A stretch of 64,000 nt of DNA from Bettongia penicillata ogilbyi (lineage: Eukaryota > Chordata > Mammalia > Diprotodontia > Potoroidae): positions 14,257,941-14,321,940 of the forward strand of contig JAJHZJ010000413.1 of assembly GCA_023548195.1 (NCBI GenBank). Reading direction: 5' to 3'. The notes under the pieces were generated by a model. The model had not been told where the DNA came from and did no database searches. It worked only from the letters and a program-made list of their open reading frames with translations. Below are positions 31,329-41,124 of the stretch, piece by piece; the first letter of the stretch is position 1, and each line of letters begins with the position of its first letter. Position numbers and translations under genes: made by a program.

Positions 31329-32206
31329 GCTTATAGATTTATGGAATAATTGAAGGCTATGGAGTGATGCCAAGGGCCTTTTTTAATGACTTTACCATAC
31401 CTTTTTTTCCTCTCTTCCCCATTCTCTACTTCCCTCAGATCCACAGGGAAAAAAATCAAGATGAATAGCCTTTTGCATTTCTTAGAAGAGTTCCTGTACT
31501 TTGCTGGGGTGGGGGCGGATAGTTTGAGGGGACCTCGGCCCCCTGTTTCCCAATATTTTGATATCCACTGCCTATCCTATCCTTCTACCATCATTGTTCC
31601 AGTTCTTCGGTTCCTTTTCAAAGCGCCCTTTTCCATCCTCTTTGCTGCATTTCCTCTCTTATTGGAATCCACTTATTGGACATCTACTTCTCCCACTTCT
31701 AGCCCTGGCCTCTAGTTTCCAAGCACAGCTCTGGTTTTATTATTCCTCTGAGGCTGCCCTTGAGAAAAATGTGCCCTACCAAGTGTTATGGTCATTTGAC
31801 CTCAAGAACACTTAAACCCAACCTAATTAGCTCTCCCCTTTCTAAAAAATAAAAAAAAGTAGAGGAAGAAAAGGGATGAAATCTTAGACACCAACAGAAT
31901 TTATAAGCCATTTTTAATAAGCTTGAAAAAAAATCAGAAATGTGGATTGCATTTCCCACCAAAACCAAAAATGTCAAGTATAAACTTGACCGGGCAAATA
32001 AGAACTTATAAAAAAAATAGGTGATTTCTGTCCAACTGAGTCTTGGATAGAGGTTCAAGCACTGAATCAACCCATAGCACCAGAAAAGAGAATTAACACA
32101 AATGGGTGTGAGTGATTCAACTTAAATTTTAACGGCTTCAAGGTACAGGCTAACCGAACCAGACCAAATTTTTCATGGGGTTTTGCTTCTTTGCTACATG
32201 TTATTC
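31329..32206. other. No recognised element
   Basis: Includes a C/T-rich part (31385-31720) with a 109-codon + frame lacking any domain. A TAAAAAATAAAAAAAAG patch lies at 31843-31859. 32090-32200 is unique-looking. Confidence 0.4.
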
Positions 32207-32457
32207 TTGCTTAATCATTTCAGTTGTGTCTGACTCTGTGACCCCTTTTGGGGTTTTTTTGGCAAATATTCTGGAGTGTTTTGCCAAATTTCCTTTTCCA
32301 GCTCATTTTACAGATGAGGAACCTGAGGCAAATAGGATTAAGTGATTTGCCCAGGATCACACAGCTAGTATGTGCTTGAGGATGGATTTGAACTCAGAAA
32401 GAGAAGTCTTCCTGATTCCAGGCTTGGTGCTGTATCCACTGTGCCACCTAACTACCC
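32207..32457 (-). mobile_element. Mar1-type SINE, full length
   Basis: CATTTCAGTTGTGTCTGACT, CTGTGACCCCTTTTGGGG, TTACAGATGAGGAACCTGAG, GCCCAGGATCACACAGCTAG, GGATTTGAACTCAGAAAG and TATCCACTGTGCCACCTAAC. All parts are present. Confidence 0.93.
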
Positions 32458-32877
32458 ATTTTCCCGGGGTGGGGAGAGGTAAATCTTGGGACAGGGAGAA
32501 ATTCAAGATTTACAATGCAATAATCATGAATTTGTACAAGAAATCATTTTAACTCAAGGTACCCCCAGATTTCAAAGATTTGTATGTCAGAACCTAAGAA
32601 TTCCACCCCCTTATCCCGCCCCTCATTCAAATCCCATAAATCAGAACAGAATAGCAAGGGTGTTTAGTACAGCAAAATAGAAAATCCTGGAAGTGTTTAT
32701 TAACTAGAGAAAAAAAGTCTTGCAGAGACTTGGCTTGGTATGTGTGAGTTACACGCTCTCAGCACTCATGGTAATAGGTGGACTTCTTAACTGAGAACCA
32801 TCTCTGGCTTTGCAGCTCCTACTTTTTGAGTATTTTTAGGTAGAACAAACTTCCCCAAACTATTTACTCTCCTGGCC
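32458..32877. other. No recognised element
   Basis: Begins with TTCCCGGGGTGGGGAGAGG. Otherwise unassigned. Confidence 0.4.
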
Positions 32878-33122
32878 AAGGTGATAATAATAGCTCCTAT
32901 TTATATGGAACTTTATAATTTGCAAAGTACTTTCATTAAATACCCTTGATCCCTACTAGGGAAGAGGTGAAATATTTATAGTACCATTTTACAGATGAGC
33001 AAACTAAGGCTAAAAGAAGGCAAGTGACGAGCCTGGGACCACATGCCTAAGTAAGAGTTAGAGCTGGACCGCAAACTGAGGACCTCTCATTTCAAGTCCA
33101 CAGTGTGCTGCCTTTCTTGCAG
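32878..33122 (-). mobile_element. MIR (THER1-like) SINE, full length
   Basis: ATAATAGCTCCTATTTATAT, AATTTGCAAAGTACTTTCAT, CCATTTTACAGATGAGCAAA, CCTGGGACCACATGCC and TTTCAAGTCCACAGTGTGCT. Confidence 0.82.
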
Positions 33123-33189
33123 AGCCATTCAAAAAGAAGAAAATAAAACACCACAACACACTTTTTGCTACTGAAAAGAAAAAAAAAGC

Positions 33190-33764
33190 TTTTCTAGGTC
33201 AGTTGGTTCAATTTACTTCATCTGGCTTTTTATGCTGTTTCAAATACAGCATTCTACCCATGAATGTCATTAAAGGTAATGTGACATGTATTTAAGAAAC
33301 TGAATTTAAAAGATTCACCTAAGGTCTTATGGCATTACAAAAGGAAGGACATGCCTGTCTTCAATGGCACAGATGGGACAGTGTTTTCTAAGGCTGCCTC
33401 CAAAAGCAATCTATGAGGACTCAGCCCCTTTGTCCTCCACTCTTCAAATCTCTGGCAGCATTCTAAAAGGTCGAACATCCTCCATTGAATGCTGGGAAAA
33501 TGGCCCATGCATTTGTAATATTGCTATGGGTGAAGGTTTCTAATTTCTGTTTAAAAACATTAACCATATTGGCACCACTTTTATTTTGCTAACACCATGA
33601 AATGGCATCCTTCTGTTCCATCCTTTAAATAGTCAATCCATTTTCCCCAAAAGAAAATTGCATCAGGATATTTTTAATTGTATTCATTTGTAATTTCCAT
33701 ATTAAATCACCAGAACTGAAATGACAATATCATCACCCAGGTCAAACATGGCATCATTAACTAT
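33190..33764. promoter_or_regulatory. Candidate conserved non-coding block
   Basis: About 570 repeat-free bases with varied, non-repetitive texture. It includes a TTTTTAATTGTATTCATTTG run near 33671, TTTAAATAGTC and GCATTTGTAATATTGC. No splice-bounded frame is seen. Confidence 0.3.
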
Positions 33765-33765
33765 A

Positions 33766-33862
33766 AAACATTTGTTGAATGCTTATTGCATGTATTAGGG
33801 CTGGGAATATAAAGACACGTAAGATAATTTTTTCCTCAAGGAGACAGTTTAACTGAAAGGAT
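33766..33862 (-). mobile_element. L2 LINE 3' tail
   Basis: AACATTTGTTGAATGCTTAT, GCATGTATTAGGGCTGGG, AATATAAAGACACG and TCCTCAAGGAGACAG. Confidence 0.72.
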
Positions 33863-33960
33863 ATATATCTATACATATTACGATCTGTTTATTTACATAT
33901 ATATCATCTATACATATTTTCATATTGATAATGTGGTCATCTCAAAATGTATACATATTT
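33863..33960. repeat. AT-rich low-complexity tract
   Basis: Repeated ATCTATACATATT and ACATATATATC units. ATCTATACATATT occurs twice, about 40 bases apart. Confidence 0.75.
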
Positions 33961-34278
33961 ATCATACTCTAGTCTAATAGCCTTTCTAATAATTCGACAG
34001 TTAATTGTTCTGCTTATACAAAAGCTAAATGTTAGTTTAAGTCTGGCTTTTATTAAAGGAATTTCCATATGAAAATATTGATGACATTCTCAAGTAGTAG
34101 CTGTAAAGCTCATGATATGCAAAGATATTCATGAAATGTAAATGCACTCTCATTTAGTAATATGCATTGCATATGTGAAAGAAAATAATTACCTGGTTTA
34201 AAGTGCAAATGGAGAAGATCAATGAACTTTATAGTTATTCTTCTCTAGTACTATTAGCCAGCGTTTACCTCTGTATGG
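33961..34278. promoter_or_regulatory. Candidate conserved non-coding block with POU motifs
   Basis: Repeat-free. It contains ATGCAAAG (34117-34124), ATGTAAAT (34136-34143), the perfect 7-1-7 inverted repeat ATATGCATTGCATAT (34160-34174) and TAATTA (34186-34191), all within 75 bases. The octamer-like spacing suggests a POU/homeodomain enhancer. This is inferred from motifs only. Confidence 0.4.
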
Positions 34279-34385
34279 AATACACACACACACACGTGTA
34301 TTGTGTATATATACACATACACACCATATGTACATACATATATGTGTATACATAAGTGAACACAGATATGCACATAAACATCCTT
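34279..34385. repeat. (CA)n/(TA)n degenerate microsatellite
   Basis: ATACACACACACACACGTG, then mixed TATATACACATAC and CATACATATATGTG units. Confidence 0.85.
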
Positions 34386-34474
34386 GTTCAAAAATTCAAG
34401 TAAAATCATTGTGTAGAACCAGGGTGGCATGCAAATATACCATATACATCTCTCATGTACATATTGTTCTGTCT

Positions 34475-34806
34475 CCTGGTACTGCCACTACCTCTGATGC
34501 AAGCTTTCCCTTCCCTGCTATCTGGACGATAGCAATCACCTTCGTGTTGGTCTCGCCTTTAGTCTTGCCCCGTTCCCATCTGTCCTCTACTCAGCTTCCA
34601 AAACGATCTTCCACAAAGCTCAGGTCTGACCATGTCATACCCCTTCAGTACACTCTGTTGGCTTTCTGTTAGCGACTTCCTAGATCCTTTGATCCAGGAA
34701 TCAAATATAAAATTCTCAGTTTGACACTTAAAGCCCTGGCCCCTTCCTACCTTTCTGGGCTTCTCATACCTTACTTCCCTGCACATCCTCCGCAATCCAG
34801 CGACAT
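34475..34806 (+). mobile_element. L2 LINE, 3' ORF/UTR junction
   Basis: TCTACTCAGCTTCCAAAACG, ATCTTCCACAAAGCTCAGGT, CTGACCATGTCATACCCCTT, GATCCAGGAATCAAATATAA, CTTAAAGCCCTGGCCCCTTC and CTACCTTTCTGGGCTTC. It corresponds to L2 upstream of the usual 3' tail, and it stops before that tail. Confidence 0.85.
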
Positions 34807-34807
34807 A

Positions 34808-34946
34808 GTTCATCTACTATGTGCCAGGTACCATGCAAAACACAAAGAAAAGTCAAAGACAGTCCGTGCTCAAGGAGTTCACAGTCAGATGGTGGAGGCA
34901 ACATGTAAATAACTATGTAAAGCAAGTTAAATACAAGATCAATTCC
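34808..34946 (-). mobile_element. L2 LINE 3' tail, opposite orientation
   Basis: TTCATCTACTATGTGCCAGG, TACCATGCAAAACACAAAG, ACAGTCCGTGCTCAAGGAG, TTCACAGTCAGATGGTGG and AACATGTAAATAACTATG. It abuts the preceding sense L2. Confidence 0.83.
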
Positions 34947-35062
34947 TCACTAGTCTTTAGTTCTCTGCTTCGTAAAATGAAGAGGACTGAGTGTATGATC
35001 TCTAATATCCCTTCTGACTCCAACAGTCTATCTTCGAAGGTTCCTTCCATCTTCAACAATTC
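34947..35062 (+). mobile_element. MIR3 3' half
   Basis: TTAGTTCTCTGCTTCGTAAA, ATGAAGAGGACTGAGTGTAT, GATCTCTAATATCCCTTCTG and ACTCCAACAGTCTATC. Confidence 0.65.
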
Positions 35063-35067
35063 TGAAT

Positions 35068-35312
35068 AAGTATAGTATGTTAGATAGGATGCTGGATTTT
35101 AGGAAAATGAGGGTTTAAATCCAGCTTTGGATACTTAGTAGCTGTATAACCTTGAGCAAGTCACTTAACTTCTCTGTGCCTCAGTTTCCTCATTTGTAAA
35201 ATGGAGAGAATATTATGTGTAGCTTTTACTTCCCAGGTGTATTATGAGAATTAAATGAGATAACATATATAAAGCAAACCCTAAGTATTAAATAAATGTC
35301 TGTTAGTATGTT
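35068..35312 (+). mobile_element. MIR SINE, full length
   Basis: GGATGCTGGATTTTAGG, TTTAAATCCAGCTTTGG, CTTGAGCAAGTCACTTAACT, CTGTGCCTCAGTTTCCTC, GAATTAAATGAGATAACATA and TATTAAATAAATGTCTGTTA. Confidence 0.88.
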
Positions 35313-35409
35313 CTATATTCCCCTCCAGTTCCTATAGTCTATCATGATTTGCAGATTTAAAGTTGGAAGGAAGGTAGAATTCTAGTGGGGAGGAAAACTA
35401 GAGATCATT

Positions 35410-35500
35410 TTAGAACAGTGCTTTTATTTTACAGAGGAGGAAAATGAAGCCCAAGTTTCTTGCTCCAAGTCACACAGGTAATAAGCAAAAAGGAACCTCT
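35410..35500 (-). mobile_element. MIR fragment
   Basis: TTTATTTTACAGAGGAGGAA, AATGAAGCCCAAG and CAAGTCACACAGGTAATAAG. Confidence 0.7.
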
Positions 35501-35633
35501 CAATCCATCTGATCCAACTGTCGTATTTTACAGATGAGCCAGATGTTTAAACAGATCATGATGGAGCCAGGATACAAACTGAGGCTCTCTGACACCCAAT
35601 CAAGCATCCACTCCATCATACCATACTTACTTC
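35501..35633 (-). mobile_element. MIR3 fragment, adjacent copy
   Basis: CAATCCATCTGATCCAACTG, TCGTATTTTACAGATGAGCC and GCCAGGATACAAACTGAGGC. It abuts the fragment before it in the same orientation. Confidence 0.65.
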
Positions 35634-36251
35634 TACATAAGATTCATTTATCTAACTGCAAGTCAAATAAATCTCTAAACAAAATTCCACAGAAGTACTA
35701 TGTGAATTCTTGCTTGTACTTAGTGAACTACTTATTTGTTCAAATAAGATTTTTTTTTTCTCCTAAAAAGAATGATATGCTGGAAGGTATAGAAAAGCAG
35801 GTAGGCTAGGAAACAAATTTTTAAAAAAATCAAGCAAATGCTCTGAAGTACATAGTTATAATAAAGTCAGTTGCCAGGGTAATGATAAGTAGGCAATAAT
35901 ATTCTTTCAAATTCATTAATATCAGAAAGGCAAAGCACCTGTAGGTGGGGAGGAGAGATTAAAGAATAATATAATTGTTCCTTCTTATTTTTTTAAACCA
36001 TTTCCAATTGCAGAGCAGCTATTAATTAGGGAGTTGGAAGGTGGTGGGATATTTTAAGTTGTTTCTCTTATTTTCATGAGCTGGGAAGGAAGGGAGTTTC
36101 TTAGGCCAAACTGGTCTGTAACATGAAGTTTTATACGATGAACTATCTTTAGTCCTTGAGGGTGTGGAAGAAGAGGCTTATTCACAAAAGATATAATGAT
36201 ATATTAAGATTAATGAATATATATATAAATACATTCATTTACATATATATT
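35634..36251. other. No recognised element
   Basis: AT-rich, with an 11-T run near 35751 and an ATATATATAAAT tract at 36215-36250. The + frame at 35534-35809 has no domain. Confidence 0.4.
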
Positions 36252-36503
36252 GTTTGATTTACAATAGTAACTGACTCTTCATGAGCCTGTTTCGGAGTTT
36301 TTCTTGGCAAAGATACTGCAGTGATTTGCTATTTCCTTCTCCAGCACATTTTCTAGATGAGGAAACTAAGGCAAACAGGGTTAAGTGACTTGTCCAAGGT
36401 CACACAAGTCAGTAAATGTCTAAAGCTGGATTTGAACTCAGAAAAATGAGTTGTCCTGACTCCAAGCCTGGCGCTCCATTCACTGTGCCACGTAGCTGCC
36501 TCT
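36252..36503 (-). mobile_element. Mar1-type SINE, full length
   Basis: AACTGACTCTTCATGAGCC, TTTTTCTTGGCAAAGATACT, GATTTGCTATTTCCTTCTCC, GATGAGGAAACTAAGGC, CTGGATTTGAACTCAG and TTCACTGTGCCACGTAGCTG. Confidence 0.92.
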
Positions 36504-36624
36504 CACTATTCTTAGAAGAAAGAAAAAATGAGATCATTCAGGGTCAAGGGTCAAGGGCAATGAAAGTAAAAGCAAAACCTCAAGATTTCCATTGTGATTA
36601 AGGGAATGTTTGCTCATATTAATA

Positions 36625-36816
36625 ACACGTTAGTGTTTGCAAGGTTTTAGTGCACAATGACTTCTGCCAAGAAAGTATCATATGACCCCTCTTTTAGGGA
36701 TGAAGACACTGTGGCTAAGTGAGATTAGGTGACTTGATCAGGGTCACATGTGAAAGATAGGGTTTGAATATATGAGTCCTGACTGTAAACTCAGTGATGT
36801 TTCCAATACAGCGCAG
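36625..36816 (-). mobile_element. MIR SINE
   Basis: GTGTTTGCAAGGTTTTAGTG, CCCCTCTTTTAGGGATGAAG, GATCAGGGTCACATGTG and GGGTTTGAATATATGAGTCC. Confidence 0.7.
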
Positions 36817-36959
36817 GTTTCAATTCCAAAGATCTTTCCTGAAACGCAGACTGCTCTTCCAAAGACCCATCTTGTCTCCTGAAATCCTAAGGGCTGGTAG
36901 AGTTTCCTGTTTGCGTATTCCTTGAGTGACTTGATGTGGTGGAGTAGGACATCCAGGGA

Positions 36960-37182
36960 ACTTGGAAAGGGAAAGACTCGAGACATGTCAGTTACTGGCT
37001 TTATGATTTGAAGCACATCACCGAATTTCTCCGGACTCTTCTTCCTCTGTACAATGGAGATAATGAGATCTGTGCCACCCACCCCACAGGGTTATTGTAG
37101 GATTAAGTGAAATAGGGTCAGTAAAAGTACTTTGTAAACATTAAGTACTTCATAAATGTAAAGCCTTATTAGTAATTGCCAT
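36960..37182 (+). mobile_element. MIR SINE
   Basis: CTTCTTCCTCTGTACAATGG, AGATAATGAGATCTGTGCC, CCCCACAGGGTTATTGTAGG, ATTAAGTGAAATAGGG and TTAAGTACTTCATAAATGTA. Confidence 0.75.
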
Positions 37183-37242
37183 TAATGGTTAGGGTAATAA
37201 ATCCACTAAGCTTTAAACCCTTTTACCAGCACAGAACTCTCT

Positions 37243-37246
<4 letters not shown>

Positions 37247-37304
<58 letters not shown>
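37247..37304. repeat. (CA)29 microsatellite
   Basis: The longest uninterrupted dinucleotide array in the window, preceded by CTCTCTCTCT. Confidence 0.98.
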
Positions 37305-37307
<3 letters not shown>

Positions 37308-37444
37308 AACATTATGCTCACCTACCTGCCTGTTGCATTTATCTAACAATTTCTCATCCATCGCCCTCAGGAAAACTGTTCTTTAATAACCACAGTGTTT
37401 TTCCTGAGCTGGATCAATAAGTACTGTGTATAAAAAGGGAGGGG

Positions 37445-37545
37445 ACACAAAGAGAGGTCAGTTGATTTATCTCAAGCACATAACAAAGTCATGGATTGAA
37501 CCAAAAATAGAATTCTGAATTTAACTTCTCTTCGTACAAGCCACA
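37445..37545 (-). mobile_element. MIR fragment
   Basis: AGAGAGGTCAGTTGATTTAT, CTCAAGCACATAACAAAGTC and ATGGATTGAACCAAAAATAG. Confidence 0.6.
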
Positions 37546-38388
37546 TTGCTAATAGAAATCAGATCTAAACTCTAGATCACTGCTAAGAGTATCTTAAGGA
37601 AAAGAAAAAAAAAACCATACACACACAAAAATCCAACCTCATCCCCTGGGTCCCTGCAGGAGCCGGGGGGGAATCAGAGAGTGCGTCATCTACTCCACCT
37701 CAAAGCCCATGCACACAGGCACGCACACACCCTCCATTGGCAGGCAGGGGCTCTGATCCACAGCAGCAGCCCTCTCTGGAGGCTGTATCCATTCTTATTC
37801 TGAGACTCTTTCTTCTGTAACCAGCTGAAAGTGAGCACATTATTTTGGTAAAAATTCACTTCAGATTTCCATAAGCAGATGCACACACATACACACCCTT
37901 TTCTTTCACTTAATCAGAACTGTTAAGCAAGCTACAAAGCCACTTTCCTGCCTGACATCCCACTTTTGTTCTGAGTTTTGGGGGGCTGCTGTCCGGTAAA
38001 GTGGTATGCAGAGGGTCTTCTCAGCCTTGGAGTTGGCTAGAAGGTGCAATTGTCCCATAAGCAGGTACCAAGGGAATGGTAGTGCCTAAAGTTCTCTGCA
38101 CTTAATGGAGTTCTTGCTTTGCCAAAAAGGAGGGGTTGGGGTAAGGGGGAGAGAAGTGTTTTATGTTAAATTTATGATGTTTCTACAACTGTGAAGGAGC
38201 CAGCTTTCTAACTCTGATGCCTCACAAATTCATTTTTACATAAGGCTTTGATGGGTGGGTATAATTAGGGATTCTTCAAATGGTCCTTGCCTTTTCTTGG
38301 TGAGCTTTCAGGTTCAACAAGCTCCTGCAGGTACAGCTGGCTGGAATGCTGGCGGCTGGAAAGAAACCTTGCTAGGAGCCAGGCCAGG
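37546..38388. other. No gene; slightly GC-richer than flanks
   Basis: Includes GAGCCGGGGGGGAATC at 37662 and GCACACAGGCACGCACAC at 37710. CpG density is too low for an island. 38100-38340 is repeat-free. Confidence 0.4.
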
Positions 38389-38416
38389 CCCAGCCCAACC
38401 CGGCCCAGCCCTTCCC
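38389..38416 (-). other. G-quadruplex-capable array (minus strand)
   Basis: On + there are six CCC runs with exactly two bases between them (period 5): 38389, 38394, 38399, 38404, 38409 and 38414. The - strand therefore carries six GGG runs with 2-base loops, an ideal three-tetrad G-quadruplex pattern. Confidence 0.85.
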
Positions 38417-38457
38417 AGGCTACTCTGGGGCAAATGCACGTCTTGCCTCTTTACCTC

Positions 38458-38515
38458 AAAAAAAAAAAAAAAAAAAAAAAAAAGGGTGTGTGTGTCTGTG
38501 TGCGCGTGTGTGTAT
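38458..38515. repeat. (A)26 run followed by (GT)n
   Basis: Twenty-six A residues (38458-38483), then a degenerate GT array to about 38515. The order A-run, then GT, directly after a C-rich stretch could mark an old retroposed tail. Confidence 0.95.
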
Positions 38516-38527
38516 GCATGAGTCCAT

Positions 38528-38652
38528 GGGGGCAGTTTGGATAGTTGGATAGGGTCAGAAATGGAGTCAGGAAGTCCTGGGTTCAAATTTGCCTTTGAAC
38601 TTAGTGACTGATAAGTGAATAAACCATTATATCTTGTAATCTCACATAATCT
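38528..38652 (+). mobile_element. tRNA-headed SINE, partial
   Basis: GGGGCAGTTTGGATAGTTGG, ATGGAGTCAGGAAGTCCTGG and GTTCAAATTTGCCTTTGAAC. The core has decayed. Confidence 0.72.
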
Positions 38653-38676
38653 TATTGAGACTTAAGCAGCCTCTAG

Positions 38677-38838
38677 AGTAGGGGGGTCATGGACCAGCTT
38701 TGGCAGGCTGCTAAATGAAGCCTAAGGACCCCTTCTCAGAATGTTTTTAAATGCATAAAATATATAGAGGGTACATATAGTTATGAAAATGCCTTTTAAA
38801 ACCAAGTTCACGGACCCCAGACAGAACTGGTGCCCCAG
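38677..38838. mobile_element. hAT-like non-autonomous DNA transposon
   Basis: GGGGTCATGGACCAGCTTTG, GCAGGCTGCTAAATGAAGCC, GGACCCCTTCTCAGAATG, TTTTTAAATGCATAAAATAT and AAGTTCACGGACCCCAG. This is the same family as 25364-25621, here better preserved on the left. Confidence 0.72.
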
Positions 38839-39193
38839 GGTTTTTGGTGTGGGTTTATAAAAAGGATTTCCATCCTTAGGAAATCACAGATCCTTGACAT
38901 GTTTTGACACGTTTTGATATGACATTTCATAAAATGGATGGTGGGGGTGGGAGTGACTTGAACAGCCACAGCCATAGGGAAAATCAGTGAAAACCACTGC
39001 AAGATATCTGGGGCTAGACCAACCTATAGTTGAATTCTTTCTTCATTTGTTGCCAAGGCTACCATGATCCTAGCATATATTTTAAATCCCAGTGCTCGGG
39101 ACAGTCTACCTTGCGCTATGCACTATTCACATGTAGGTAGTTAATACTGACATTTGGTGATGCTGAAATCAGATAGCTATTATCTGTATTTTA

Positions 39194-39302
39194 GTCTAAC
39201 TCAGCAAGCATTTATTAGACAACTCTTGCACGCAAGGCACTGGGGTCACGGAGACCAAAATGGTCTTTGCCCTCAGTGGTGATTTGGGCTAACCAGAGAA
39301 AA
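39194..39302 (-). mobile_element. L2 LINE 3' tail
   Basis: TCAGCAAGCATTTATTAGAC, GCAAGGCACTGGGGTCACGG and TTTGCCCTCAGTGGTGA. Confidence 0.75.
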
Positions 39303-39367
39303 TGGTTCAGTGCCCTAAAGAGAGTCCCAACCACAGAATAAGATAAACTAAATGCCTGTCTAATTTG

Positions 39368-39462
39368 GGCAGTATTCTAGCCAGATGACCGTGGGCAAGT
39401 TACTGCTCCTTCCTTCTAGGTATTGGTTTTCCCTTCTGTAATTATGGTAGAGATCCTTTGAG
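39368..39462 (+). mobile_element. MIR fragment
   Basis: CCAGATGACCGTGGGCAAGT, TACTGCTCCTTCCTTCTAGG and TTTTCCCTTCTGTAATTATG. Confidence 0.6.
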
Positions 39463-39464
39463 AA

Positions 39465-39650
39465 TTCCAGTAGATTTAGAACTGGAAGAACTGCTCTTCT
39501 AATCCAATTCCCTCACTTAACAGCTGAGGAAACTGAGGTGCCAGACAAGGAAGTAACTTATTTATGATTACATGTGTATAAGAAACAGAGTTAGGATATG
39601 AACTAAGGTTTTCACTCTAAGTTCATACTCTTTCATCTCTATTGGCTGTT
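39465..39650 (-). mobile_element. MIR3 SINE, nearly complete
   Basis: TAGATTTAGAACTGGAAGAA, TCTAATCCAATTCCCTCAC, CAGCTGAGGAAACTGAGGTG, GGATATGAACTAAGG and CATACTCTTTCATCTC. Confidence 0.8.
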
Positions 39651-40560
39651 CAGGAGGAAAGTCAACAATTGTAACCTGGTTCATTTTCCATAGCCATTTA
39701 CAAATTTTGTTTAAATTCTGAAACCTGGAATGAAAGTCATTTTAGAATTCTTTGGTTTTAGTCATTCCAGAATGATTTTCCTTTAAACAAGGTAATCAAA
39801 TTAACACAATGTTTCCATTTGGAAACTGGTCAAAGTACAGCATGGGGTAAGTAGGTGCTGGAAATTACTCCATTAAGGGAGTATTTCGGCAGAATAGTTG
39901 CTTCCCCACGTCTTGAAAAAAATCACAGGATACAATTTTACAGTAGGAGTGGATGAGCAGTGTCTTTGGAACAAAGAATTGCTTAAAAATAAGGGCAGTT
40001 TTCTTTTTAAGAAAACCCAAGTTATGAAAACCCAGCCTTTGAGTAGATAAATCATTGAGATATCCTTTCAATAACAAGCTCTGTAGTGGATCTGAAATGA
40101 GATTTAACATCAATATTTGACTTACCCACATATGCAGTGAGGGTTTTCAGTTTTGCAGAGTTTGAGCTTCATTTACGATGAATAACGTAGGAAGATATGC
40201 TAATAGCAGGATATGGCTTTAAATTTTCAGGCGTGCTATTTCATCATTACAATACTTGACACCATTAAAGTACCTTGTTATTTTTTTTTTAATGCTTCTA
40301 TTACTGACTGATCCACACAAGATTTCTATATGGTAAAGTGCATTTTAATTTTAATTTCTGCTGGTTGGAAAATTTTTTTTTCAAAATATTGTTGCTTCTA
40401 AACTGGGAGTATACAAAACCATCTTTTTCATCTCTAGCCATCGGCTCATGACGATAAAGTCAGAATGCCATTTTTATTTTATCTAGCATCTGACTTTTCT
40501 GCCCTTAATCACCCTTTCAAGTAGTATAGTCATATTAGATTAAAGATTTCAACCTTCTAG
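39651..40560. promoter_or_regulatory. Candidate conserved non-coding stretch
   Basis: About 900 bases without a recognised repeat. It includes ATTTTAATTTTAATTTCTG near 40342, AGATATGCTAATAGCAGGAT near 40192 and TCATTTACGATGAATAACG near 40170. Two overlapping - frames at 39865-40131 show no domain. Confidence 0.3.
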
Positions 40561-40871
40561 AATGAATAACTGTTAGAAGTGGAAGTGCCTTTAGAGATCA
40601 CCACCTCCAGGGCCTTCTTTCCGTATTGGCAAAATTCAAGTCAGTTTCAAGAGGGTCTGCTAAGGGGAAAATGCTCAATTAATGTTTATTGTTTATCTAT
40701 CAGTCATTTCTGTATATTCCATGTCCCCACCCCCAAAAAGACTGAACCATTCTGTATAATATAGAAATAGTAAAGTAAAAACAATGATATTGAAGAAATA
40801 TATTCAATTAAGCACTGAATACATGTTTAAATAGGATAGGACTTTATCTCCTCTCCTCTTTCCTGGAAGAT

Positions 40872-41124
40872 GTTCTGTTATTCAGTTGTTTTTCAGTCAT
40901 AGCTGACTCTTTGTGACTCTATTTGGGGTTTTCTTGGCAAAGATACTGGAGTAGTTTTCTATTTCTTTTCCAGCTCATTTTACAGATGAGGAAACTGAGG
41001 CCAATAGGGTTAAGTCATTTGCCAAGGGTCACGTACAGCTAATAAGTGTCAGATATGAACTTGTGAAGATGAGTCTTCCTAATTTCAAGCCCAGTGCTCT
41101 GCCCACTATACCACTTGCCCCTCA
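40872..41124 (-). mobile_element. Mar1-type SINE, full length
   Basis: TTTTTCAGTCATAGCTGACT, TTTGTGACTCTATTTGGGG, TTTTCTTGGCAAAGATACTG, CAGATGAGGAAACTGAGGCC, GAAGATGAGTCTTCC and GCTCTGCCCACTATACCAC. Confidence 0.93.

Noticed and set aside
37600..38450. Possible CpG-island promoter
   Set aside because: GC is higher than in the flanks, but CpG dinucleotides are few and no first exon follows.
38255..38586. Overlapping ORFs with Pro/Lys tracts on both strands
   Set aside because: Produced by the CCC-run array, the A26 run and the GT repeat.
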